A stretch of DNA of 64,000 bases from Alteromonadaceae bacterium XY-R5 (GTDB lineage: Bacteria > Pseudomonadota > Gammaproteobacteria > Enterobacterales > Alteromonadaceae), in assembly GCA_001660395.1 (NCBI GenBank), contig LXWE01000003.1:1-64000 (forward strand), read 5' to 3'. This document shows, piece after piece, positions 57,085 through 64,000 of the stretch. A program made the translations under genes and the position numbers. Position 1 is the stretch's first letter. Each line of letters begins with the position of its first letter. The notes below the pieces were generated by a model, which searched no databases, was not told the DNA's origin, and saw only the letters and a program-made list of their open reading frames with translations.

Positions 57085-58118
57085 GGCTGCTCCAGAATAT
57101 GCAATGAAGCCGCAATCTCCACAGCAGTTTGAGGAGGAACCTTGCCCACTACTGTCACCTGCAAGTTATCCACTTTACGGATCAATAAGGTATTTGCCTC
57201 ATGACGCACCAGAATATCCTGATCAGAGGCCACTTCATCGCTATTTTGTAAATACACAGATACGTCAACCAGACCGTCACTAAACAGCATGTATTCGACT
57301 ACGTTCCCTGTGATTGGCAGACGATGAATATCCCGTTTAACTTCTTTCATGCCCTCAGGCAAATAGCCCACGGCCCAGCGCTTGGGGCGATCTGGTACGG
57401 GGGCAATATCAATTTTTTCTGGCAGACTTGCGGCCATCAGACGATCGAAAAACGGATTAGGTTTGTCGGTAATGTCCAGTTCAGTAACCTGAATCTGTTC
57501 CAATAGCTGGCCTTTCAGATCCAACATATCCAGTTTCAGAATCAAGCCACTGTCTTGGTCCAGCCAAAGGTTAAAACCAAAACGGCTGCGGTCTTTACTG
57601 ACGACACGGATTTGCTGCGCAGCGCGGCCAGATACACGACTTTTACCCACGAGGACTAATTCGTAGGCATCGATCATGCCCATAGGATTTGCCAGAAACT
57701 CATCCGGCAGCGGGCCGTTGATCGTATCGGAGGCAAGAGTATAAGGCTGTACGTTAGGCTCGAAATAACTGACTTTACTGCCTACACGAACAGCTTCGCG
57801 ACCCGGACCATTTAACAGATTCAGCTGTTCAACCTGGGTGCCATCGTCCATTACCCCATGACGCCAGAGGTATGGTTCGCTGTCTAACCCAGGGCGCAGT
57901 ACCACAAAGGAGGCTTCGAAATTCAGAGTGCTGAGGGCGTTTCCCATCTTTTCCAACCACTGCTCTGGGGTTACCAGAGCAGTTGATTGGGCGGGAGTAT
58001 CATTGACGGTAACGTCGGAAGAAGAGGTCGTGGTTTCTTCCTGGGCGAAAGCTTCACCCACGCTGCCTGTAAGCAGCGTCAGCAGAGTAAAAAACGTACT
58101 AGCGAGATGTTTGCTCAA
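57081..58118 (-). CDS. rseB: sigmaE regulator RseB (periplasmic)
   Basis: Periplasmic protein that binds RseA and senses lipoprotein or LPS mislocalisation, protecting RseA from DegS. The 345 residues start with a signal peptide (ending near AFAQEETT), followed by a LolA/LppX-like domain and a C-terminal RseA-binding domain. The start is TTG at 58118, inside the rseA 3' end (20-base overlap), with GAGAAG as ribosome binding site; no ATG would retain a signal peptide. Confidence 0.92.
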   Translation of the reverse strand: MSKHLASTFFTLLTLLTGSVGEAFAQEETTTSSSDVTVNDTPAQSTALVTPEQWLEKMGNALSTLNFEASFVVLRPGLDSEPYLWRHGVMDDGTQVEQLNLLNGPGREAVRVGSKVSYFEPNVQPYTLASDTINGPLPDEFLANPMGMIDAYELVLVGKSRVSGRAAQQIRVVSKDRSRFGFNLWLDQDSGLILKLDMLDLKGQLLEQIQVTELDITDKPNPFFDRLMAASLPEKIDIAPVPDRPKRWAVGYLPEGMKEVKRDIHRLPITGNVVEYMLFSDGLVDVSVYLQNSDEVASDQDILVRHEANTLLIRKVDNLQVTVVGKVPPQTAVEIAASLHILEQP

Positions 58119-58683
58119 GTTCCAACTTCTCTTGTTGTTCGGCTTGTTTTTGCAGTTGGATCGTTTTCAAACGCATCTGTTGTTGATGGTCCGTCAGATA
58201 AGCGTTAATACTACGACGCTGCTCCATCATATTTTCCTGAGGCAGTACACGGGTTTGTTCCAGGCTTACTGGTGACATCCCACCCGCCACACCAAATGTC
58301 GGAGCAGAGGTATATGGCTGCAATTGTTGCTCAGGCTGATTGTAGTTCTGAACACCAATGATTACGGCAACGGCTACCGAAGCCGCCACGGCTAACTGGC
58401 CTGCCTGACGGGCAAACGGAACCACCTGTGCCACGACGGGCAGGTCACGCCAGCTACGTTTAGGCGCCAGAATGGTCGGTTCCAGTTCCAGTGCAGCAGC
58501 AATGCTGGCACTGAGATCCAGATTCAGTTCAGAAGGCATTTCTTTACGCAAAGTGTCACGCATCAGATGATAACGCTGCCACTTGCCTGCCATCGCCGAA
58601 TCGTTAAGTACGTCAGACAGATTGAATTGTCCGTCGTGCTCACCGTCGACAAAAGCTGATAAATTTTCATTTTGTTGCGTCAT
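58099..58683 (-). CDS. rseA: anti-sigmaE factor RseA
   Basis: Single-pass inner membrane anti-sigma factor that holds RpoE until cleaved by DegS and RseP. The N-terminal cytoplasmic domain has the RseA signature (ENLSAFVDGEHDGQ, then WQRYHLMRDTLRKE). One membrane helix lies near 95-112 (GQLAVAASVAVAVIIGVQ). The periplasmic tail is Gln-rich and ends as a charged helix. The length of 194 residues is near that of E. coli RseA. Confidence 0.93.
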   Translation of the reverse strand: MTQQNENLSAFVDGEHDGQFNLSDVLNDSAMAGKWQRYHLMRDTLRKEMPSELNLDLSASIAAALELEPTILAPKRSWRDLPVVAQVVPFARQAGQLAVAASVAVAVIIGVQNYNQPEQQLQPYTSAPTFGVAGGMSPVSLEQTRVLPQENMMEQRRSINAYLTDHQQQMRLKTIQLQKQAEQQEKLELEQTSR

Positions 58684-58733
58684 AAACCCTATCCCGCAGT
58701 AGCGCCTATTAATCTTAACCCTAATTCGCCTGA

Positions 58734-59315
58734 TTAGCTGTTTTCTAGCAGCGGCTGAATCACTTTATCCAAAGCTTCCCGCGCCCTGAATATCCGGCTA
58801 CGTACCGTGCCGACCGGACAATCCATGACGTTGGCGATATCTTCATAACTCAGGCCTTCCATTTCCCGCAGAGTAATCGCTACACGCAAATCCTCTGGCA
58901 GACTATCCATGGTCTCGAACAATAGCTTTTCCATCTGATCCGACATCAGTTTGCGTTCTGGTGAAGCATTTTCTTTGAGGGCATCGCTACCATCATAATA
59001 ATCTGCTTCGTCAGCATCCACGTCGTTGGCAGGCGGCTTACGCCCCTGTGCCACCAGATAGTTCTTCGCACTGTTCACCGCTATGCGGTACAACCAGGTA
59101 TAAAAGGCACTCTCACCACGGAAACTTGCCAGTGCCCGATAAGCCTTAATGAAGGCTTCCTGAGTCACGTCTGCAATGTCTCCTGAATTCTTTACATACC
59201 GCGAGACCAAGTGCGAAACTTTGTGCTGATACTTCACCACCAACAAGTTGAACGCGTTTTTATCGCCGTTTTGGACTTTTTCAACAATTTGTTGATCTGT
59301 TAATTGCTCGCGCAT
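58734..59315 (-). CDS. rpoE: envelope-stress sigma factor RpoE
   Basis: ECF sigma factor for outer membrane and periplasmic stress. It is very like E. coli RpoE: QLTDQQIVEKVQNGDKNAFN, HKVSHLVSRYVKNSGD, DVTQEAFIKAYRALASFRG, CPVGTVRSRIFRAREALDK. I use the ATG at 59315 (193 residues, MREQLTDQQ), which matches the family start; an in-frame GTG at 59333 is possible. A sigmaE-type promoter lies upstream, so autoregulation is expected. It is divergent from nadB, as in E. coli. Confidence 0.95.
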   Translation of the reverse strand: MREQLTDQQIVEKVQNGDKNAFNLLVVKYQHKVSHLVSRYVKNSGDIADVTQEAFIKAYRALASFRGESAFYTWLYRIAVNSAKNYLVAQGRKPPANDVDADEADYYDGSDALKENASPERKLMSDQMEKLLFETMDSLPEDLRVAITLREMEGLSYEDIANVMDCPVGTVRSRIFRAREALDKVIQPLLENS

Positions 59316-59367
59316 CCGAGCCAGTTCTCCCACAAAATTACAGCTATTGGCTCATGCAAGCACAGTA

Positions 59368-59394
59368 ATAGACTGCCCGCCTGAGAAAAAGTTC
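59368..59394 (-). promoter_or_regulatory. sigmaE-type promoter of rpoE
   Basis: The minus strand reads GAACTT, 15 bases, GTCTAT, close to the RpoE consensus GGAACTT-N15-19-GTCTAA. It lies 53 bases before the chosen rpoE start. Confidence 0.65.
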
Positions 59395-59600
59395 TGTGTA
59401 AATGACAACAAACTAAAATATTTTCTTACGTTTGCGCGCAAGCCGCGTTTTTCAAGGCTACGCCGACCACAATATTTTTTCGGACAAAATGCATTCAGGC
59501 TCAGATTTTAGATATAACAGCCAGATTACATATTTGTTTTTGCCCAACCTTTGATTACTATTGCGGCCTTACCGATGTAAATAAAAGAGTATATTACCTC

Positions 59601-61196
59601 ATGCACTCGACTGTTGAACATCGCTGCGATCTATTGATTGTTGGCAGCGGTGCCGCTGGCCTGAGCCTGGCCCTGAAAATGGCAGAACATTGCCAGGTGA
59701 TTGTGCTTAGCAAAAGCCATATGTTTGAAGGCTCCACTAAGTACGCCCAGGGCGGTATTGCCGCGGTGTTTGACGAAGATGACACCATCGAGTCCCACGT
59801 AAAAGATACCCTTGAAGCCGGTGCCGGCCTGTGCGAAGAAAGAACAGTAGAATTTACCGCCAGTCGCGCCAAAGCCAGTTTAGAGTGGCTGATCAATTAC
59901 GGTGTCCCTTTCGATCAGGAACAGGATGAAGACGGTCAGTCTCGCTATCATTTAACCCGCGAAGGCGGTCACAGTCACCGTCGCATTTTACATGCAGCCG
60001 ACGCTACAGGTGCCGCGGTGCAAACAACCTTAAGTGATGCGGTAAAGCAGCATCCTAACATTACCCTGCTGGAACGCTATAACGCGGTTGATTTAATTAA
60101 AAGCAAACGTGACACCAACAGAGTGCTGGGTGCCTATGTGTGGAACCGTAACAGCGAACAGGTTGAAGTGATCAAGGCCAAGGTCATCACGTTAGCCACA
60201 GGTGGTGCCAGCAAGGTGTATCAGTATACCTCTAATCCGGAAGTGTCCTCAGGTGATGGCATTGCCATGGCCTGGCGTGCAGGCTGTCGGGTAGCCAACA
60301 TGGAATTTAATCAGTTCCATCCCACCTGTTTATTCCACCCACAGGCACGTAACTTTTTGATTACTGAAGCCCTGCGTGGTGAAGGGGCGTATTTATGCCA
60401 TGCTGACGGCACGCCCTTTATGCAGAAATTTGATGAACGCGCCGATTTAGCCCCGCGCGATATCGTTGCCCGTGCCATCGACTTTGAAATGAAGCGTTTG
60501 GGTCAGGAATGCATGTATTTGAACATCAGCCATAAACCGGCAGATTTCGTCAAGAAGCACTTCCCGACCATCTACAGTAAATGCTTGTCCCTTGGCATAG
60601 ATATCACTACAGATTTAATCCCAGTGGTGCCTGCAGCCCACTATAGCTGTGGTGGCGTCATGACAGACTTAAACGCCAAAACCGATTTGGATAACCTCTA
60701 CGCCGTCGGCGAAGTAGCCTATACCGGCCTGCACGGCGCCAACCGTATGGCCAGTAATTCGCTACTGGAATGCGTGGTATTCGCCCATGCCGCAGCCGAA
60801 CATATGCTGCCGCTGCTAAGCGAATCCATGTCGGAAGAAGCGATTAAACCCTGGGACGAAAGTCGGGTCAGTAACTCTGATGAAGAAGTCATTATTCACC
60901 ATAACTGGCACGAGCTGCGCTTATTTATGTGGGACTATGTAGGCATAGTACGTACTAACAAACGGTTAGAGCGTGCGATGCATCGCATTGAGCTGCTAAA
61001 AGCAGAGATTCAGGAGTATTACAGCAATTTCCGCGTGGGTAACAACCTGCTGGAACTGCGTAATTTAGTGACTGTGGCGGAGTTAATTGTACGTTGTGCC
61101 ATGCAACGTAAAGAGAGCCGCGGCCTGCACTACAACCTGGATTATCCGAACCAGTTGGATAACCCCGCGGTTTCCGTAGTGGAAGGTAAGCAGTAG
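59601..61196 (+). CDS. nadB: L-aspartate oxidase
   Basis: FAD enzyme that oxidises aspartate to iminoaspartate, the first step of NAD synthesis. The 531 residues have the FAD motif [15 protein letters not shown], the succinate-dehydrogenase-like catalytic regions ([22 protein letters not shown]) and the FAD-contact [17 protein letters not shown]. It has its own terminator. A purine-rich AAAAGAG is the nearest ribosome binding site candidate. Confidence 0.95.
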   Translation: MHSTVEHRCDLLIVGSGAAGLSLALKMAEHCQVIVLSKSHMFEGSTKYAQGGIAAVFDEDDTIESHVKDTLEAGAGLCEERTVEFTASRAKASLEWLINYGVPFDQEQDEDGQSRYHLTREGGHSHRRILHAADATGAAVQTTLSDAVKQHPNITLLERYNAVDLIKSKRDTNRVLGAYVWNRNSEQVEVIKAKVITLATGGASKVYQYTSNPEVSSGDGIAMAWRAGCRVANMEFNQFHPTCLFHPQARNFLITEALRGEGAYLCHADGTPFMQKFDERADLAPRDIVARAIDFEMKRLGQECMYLNISHKPADFVKKHFPTIYSKCLSLGIDITTDLIPVVPAAHYSCGGVMTDLNAKTDLDNLYAVGEVAYTGLHGANRMASNSLLECVVFAHAAAEHMLPLLSESMSEEAIKPWDESRVSNSDEEVIIHHNWHELRLFMWDYVGIVRTNKRLERAMHRIELLKAEIQEYYSNFRVGNNLLELRNLVTVAELIVRCAMQRKESRGLHYNLDYPNQLDNPAVSVVEGKQ

Positions 61197-61241
61197 TCAA
61201 CGAAAGGCGCAGGTTTACCAGCAGTCCAGCGATATGAATAG

Positions 61242-61270
61242 AAAAGGCCTGTTTCGACAGGCCTTTTTTT
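61242..61270 (+). terminator. terminator after nadB
   Basis: Stem AAAAGGCCTGT / ACAGGCCTTTTTTT with a TTCG tetraloop, between convergent nadB and the MaoC-like gene. Confidence 0.9.
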
Positions 61271-61289
61271 GGTTACGAATGATGTTGGC

Positions 61290-62174
61290 CTAATCGTGAT
61301 AGCTCAGCTCACCTGTCATATGCACAATTGCTTCGTCCACCTGCTGATCTTTATCATCCAGCAACATAAATCGGGTCTGCTCCTGTTGTTGCCAATGGCT
61401 GAGTTTGACCTGTGCCGGCAAAAACACGGGCTTTTTAAAACTGACCTCACACCTAAATGGTCTGAATTCTTGCCCCAGCAATTCTGAGATGACTCGCGCT
61501 TTGCTCCACATGCCGTGCACTATATGCTGCTTAAACCCGAACATGCGTGCCAACCAGGGATGCAGATGGATCAGATTAAAATCGCCTGAAATAGCAGCAT
61601 AACGGCAGCCCAAATTGGCTGGCAAATGCCACAGAACGTCCTTGGTTTGTGCTGTTTGTGTTTCATCTATCAAAGTAGGACTTACATCTGCGGCCGCCTG
61701 CCCTATGGGAGCAACACCGGCCAGACGATATAAATTGCGGCTGCGGGATGACCACACCAGCGTTCCCGCCTGATAGGCTTCACTGACGATATCAAAGGTC
61801 CAGCCTTTGGCATGGGGCTGCAAACTGGCAGTGCTGACCCTAAGCAGTATTTTCTCAAAACAGTTTAACGGCTGATGCTGTTCAATCTGGTTACCCAAAT
61901 GCACCAGTCCCAGGGTGGCAAAGGGGAATGACGAAGATGTCATGATTTTCAGATGCAGAGGAAACGCGAGTAAATGCAAATAACAAGGATGGATAAACTC
62001 ACTGCGTTCAGGCTGCCAGCGAAACAGGCGCTGATACTTTTGATAGTGAGCCAGATCCAGACGTAATTCCCGATCCAGCAAAAAATAAGGTAAGGCAAAA
62101 TCAGGCGACAACAACCGGCTTTTAGCCTGGCTGCGTTTACACGCCGCTTTTCCCAGTAACAAAGATAACTGCAT
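61290..62174 (-). CDS. MaoC-like hot-dog-fold hydratase
   Basis: A 294-residue protein. The C-terminal half has the hydratase-2/MaoC motif GDFNLIHLHPWLARMFGFKQ with HGMW shortly after. The N-terminal half looks like a diverged second hot-dog domain, as in double hot-dog enoyl-CoA hydratases. It might act on acyl-CoA or acyl-ACP substrates, but the neighbours (nadB, cptA-like) give no pathway clue. Confidence 0.85.
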   Translation of the reverse strand: MQLSLLLGKAACKRSQAKSRLLSPDFALPYFLLDRELRLDLAHYQKYQRLFRWQPERSEFIHPCYLHLLAFPLHLKIMTSSSFPFATLGLVHLGNQIEQHQPLNCFEKILLRVSTASLQPHAKGWTFDIVSEAYQAGTLVWSSRSRNLYRLAGVAPIGQAAADVSPTLIDETQTAQTKDVLWHLPANLGCRYAAISGDFNLIHLHPWLARMFGFKQHIVHGMWSKARVISELLGQEFRPFRCEVSFKKPVFLPAQVKLSHWQQQEQTRFMLLDDKDQQVDEAIVHMTGELSYHD

Positions 62175-62232
62175 AACAACACTCCTGTCTCACCGCAGAC
62201 CAGGCTCCCTGATGAAGTATTTGGTCATTCTA

Positions 62233-62676
62233 CTACTCATCCTCTGCGCCACGCTGGGATAATAATACGCTTCGGCACACGCGCCGATAATCTGCTTCAC
62301 TTAGTTGATCCCGCCAAAGCCACTGCCAGTGTAGTTCCGTTGCATCAATTGGCGCCAGTGCTAACCAAATGATCCCCGGCCCCAGACGACTAGCACCACT
62401 GATCTGATGAGGTAACTGTTCTGTGGGCGCGATTTGCTGCCATTGCCCCTGTGGTGACAGTAACACTGTGCGGATATGCTGTGCCTGATTATAGGCAACT
62501 AATTTTCGCCAAATGGACCAACCTGCGCAAACCACAAGTATCCATTGCAGCACGAATTGGAAGGGAAACATCTGTGGCTGCCAGCTAAGCAGGGCGGCCA
62601 TGCTCAAGACAAAAACGCCACCTGCGAGATAGGTGGCGTATCGGGTTGGCTGGATGACCAGCCTATACTTTGACAC
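62233..62676 (-). CDS. CptA/YgfX-like small membrane protein
   Basis: A 147-residue protein recognised mainly by context: it overlaps sdhE by 14 bases, as YgfX follows SdhE (CptB) in E. coli. After the start MSKYRLVIQPTRYA there are two membrane helices (YLAGGVFVLSMAALLSWQ, FQFVLQWILVVCAGWSIW) and a basic cytoplasmic tail. The start is read as GTG at 62676; the longer frame overlaps sdhE too far. The sequence is poorly conserved in the family. A role as antitoxin-paired toxin, once proposed for YgfX, is not settled. Confidence 0.75.
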   Translation of the reverse strand: MSKYRLVIQPTRYATYLAGGVFVLSMAALLSWQPQMFPFQFVLQWILVVCAGWSIWRKLVAYNQAQHIRTVLLSPQGQWQQIAPTEQLPHQISGASRLGPGIIWLALAPIDATELHWQWLWRDQLSEADYRRVCRSVLLSQRGAEDE

Positions 62677-62914
62677 GGGAAACGATGATATCCACCATTG
62701 CCGCCAGTTCGGGATCCGGGCATTTCTGGTGGCCCATGACCCAGGCAAACAAATCAGGATCATCACTGGTCAGCAAGCGCTCAAAGGTTTCCTGCTGCTG
62801 CGGTAACAAGCTGTCGAACGCTTGCTCGACGAAAGGTAAGAACAACACATCCAATTCCAGCATGCCGCGACGGCAAGCCCACTTCAATCGCGCTAAACGC
62901 TTGGCATCAAACAT
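62663..62914 (-). CDS. sdhE: FAD assembly factor SdhE
   Basis: An 83-residue factor that promotes covalent attachment of FAD to succinate dehydrogenase and fumarate reductase. The conserved RGMLELD motif (RGxxE) is at residues 16-22, and the rest is the five-helix fold with acidic patches. It overlaps the cptA-like gene and is divergent from ygfZ, as in many gammaproteobacteria. Confidence 0.93.
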   Translation of the reverse strand: MFDAKRLARLKWACRRGMLELDVLFLPFVEQAFDSLLPQQQETFERLLTSDDPDLFAWVMGHQKCPDPELAAMVDIIVSRVKV

Positions 62915-63142
62915 TTATTACCCTCATGTATTCGATGCATTAATGGCACCGACGGCAAAATAAACTCAATTTTTGTGGCCATTATTCTATCACCCACTGC
63001 GGCCAAAAGCATTGACCTCTCGGGTCAAAAATCGCCATCACTGACAGCCTTAACAGGAAAACTTCGAATCTGGCCTTTATTTGCGGTAAACAAGCCCCAT
63101 AATAGTGGCAACATTTGTTCAAACCAGCATGACTTAAGCCAC

Positions 63143-64000
63143 TATGCCAACCATTGAATCCGCCGCCTCTTTACCGTCGAGTTTTGCCAGCTTATTACCC
63201 TCGTTAGGCGTTGTTCGCCTTGGCGGTGAAGAACGAGTGAAATATTTACAAGGTCAGGTCACTGCCGACCTGCATCAACTCCACCCTGACCATGCCATGC
63301 TAGCCTGTCACTGTGATTTCAAAGGCAAAACCTGGTCCGACTTTTACACCCTGATCTGGCAGAACGATTTGCATTTAAGCATGGACAGATCTGCCATGAC
63401 AGCTTCGCTAAAAGAGCTGCAAAAATATGGCGTGTTTGCCAAAGTGGAGATTCAGGATGCCTGCGCAGACTGGGTAATGGTTGGTGGTCGCGGCGATGCA
63501 TTTACAAAATGGCTCAGTACAATATTCGCCAGCCTTCCTGAATCACATTTACAAGTCAGTAGTAACGACAAAGGCTGGGTGATGTCTTTGGGTAACGGCG
63601 AGCGCTTCCTGGTAGCGTTAGCCGCCACAGAGGCTGACAGCCTTAAAGCCAGTTTTGACGGCGAGTGGGCTGATGAAGTCGCCTGGCAATTACTGCAAAT
63701 TCAGGCCGGAGTCGGCAACATTAGCGCAGCCACGCAAAGTGAATATGTGCCACAGATGATCAATATGCATGCTCTGGGCGCGATCAGTTTTACCAAGGGT
63801 TGCTACATGGGTCAGGAAACCGTTGCCCGTACTAAGTACCTGGGTAAAAACAAACGTGCGGCGTTTATTCTAAAATCCAATCAGCCAGCGCAAATTGCGG
63901 CAGGTGATGATTTGGAAATCGCGTTGGGCGAAAATTGGCGCCGTGCCGGACAAGTGATCAGCGTGGCTAATTTGGGTCAGGAAAGCTGGCTGATGGCAGT
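63143..64000 (+). CDS. ygfZ: tRNA-modifying / Fe-S repair protein YgfZ, 3' end outside the window
   Basis: Folate-binding GcvT-like protein needed for some iron-sulfur enzymes, including MiaB. 286 codons are present and the frame remains open to the last base. The family motif KGCYMGQETVARTKY is visible near the end of the captured part, and the N-terminal half shows the folate-binding domain with VRLGGEERVKYLQGQVTADL. It is divergent from sdhE. It is the right-edge partial gene of the window. Confidence 0.93.

Overview
The window is a gene-dense stretch of a gammaproteobacterial chromosome, most likely Alteromonadales (Alteromonadaceae). The signs are a sodium-type PomAB flagellar stator, xseB-ispA-dxs and nrdR-rib-nusB-thiL-pgpA operons, a radA/PilZ/serB neighbourhood like that of Vibrio and Alteromonas, and nadB divergent from rpoE-rseABC. 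The genus cannot be fixed from sequence reading alone. No insertion sequence, CRISPR array, tRNA or rRNA gene lies inside the window, but two tandem rRNA-type promoters at the left edge point out of it toward an rRNA operon on the minus strand.

Layout. 1-6.9 kb: rRNA promoters, pssA, heat-shock clpB, pgeF-rluD and divergent bamD. 6.9-14.5 kb: an ECF sigma factor with a ChrR-type anti-sigma factor, facing a seven-gene lipid-modification operon (NTF2-like, SDR, FAD oxidoreductase, DUF1365, Cfa-type methyltransferase, chalcone-isomerase-like, DUF3833). Four sites with one architecture, (T/A)GATC(C/G)-N14-T(G/A)(C/A)GTA, tie these genes into one predicted regulon. 14.6-21.4 kb: thiI, pomAB, xseB-ispA-dxs. 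21.4-28.1 kb: a GH114 lipoprotein, then the riboflavin/thiamine operon read leftwards from nrdR. 28.2-33.6 kb: porin, chemoreceptor and a periplasmic binding/PDC-like protein lying between nrdR and glyA. 33.8-46.6 kb: an Amt-PAS-GGDEF-EAL fusion, a Tat-exported intradiol dioxygenase, ettA, two PilZ proteins, radA, serB, ytjB. 46.6-52.3 kb: yjjV, pdxH, era, rnc, lepB, lepA.

52.7-56.4 kb holds the most unusual locus. Two tandem, closely related SAM-dependent methyltransferases of the tetrapyrrole-methylase fold carry the hallmarks of borosin (peptide backbone alpha-N-methyl) methyltransferases such as SonM. A 54-codon gene with a strong ribosome binding site follows directly and is a candidate split-borosin precursor, and a TPR-like/GGDEF membrane protein comes next. 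This block sits between rseC and lepA, genes that are often close together in related bacteria. 56.6-64 kb: rseC-rseB-rseA-rpoE with a sigmaE-type promoter, divergent nadB, a MaoC-like protein, cptA-like/sdhE, and the 5' part of ygfZ, which runs off the window.

Cyclic-di-GMP is a recurring theme: one GGDEF-EAL hybrid fused to an ammonium-channel domain, one GGDEF protein and two PilZ receptors (three PilZ domains). Envelope stress and oxidative stress control is the second theme (RpoE/RseABC, the ECF-ChrR pair, clpB).
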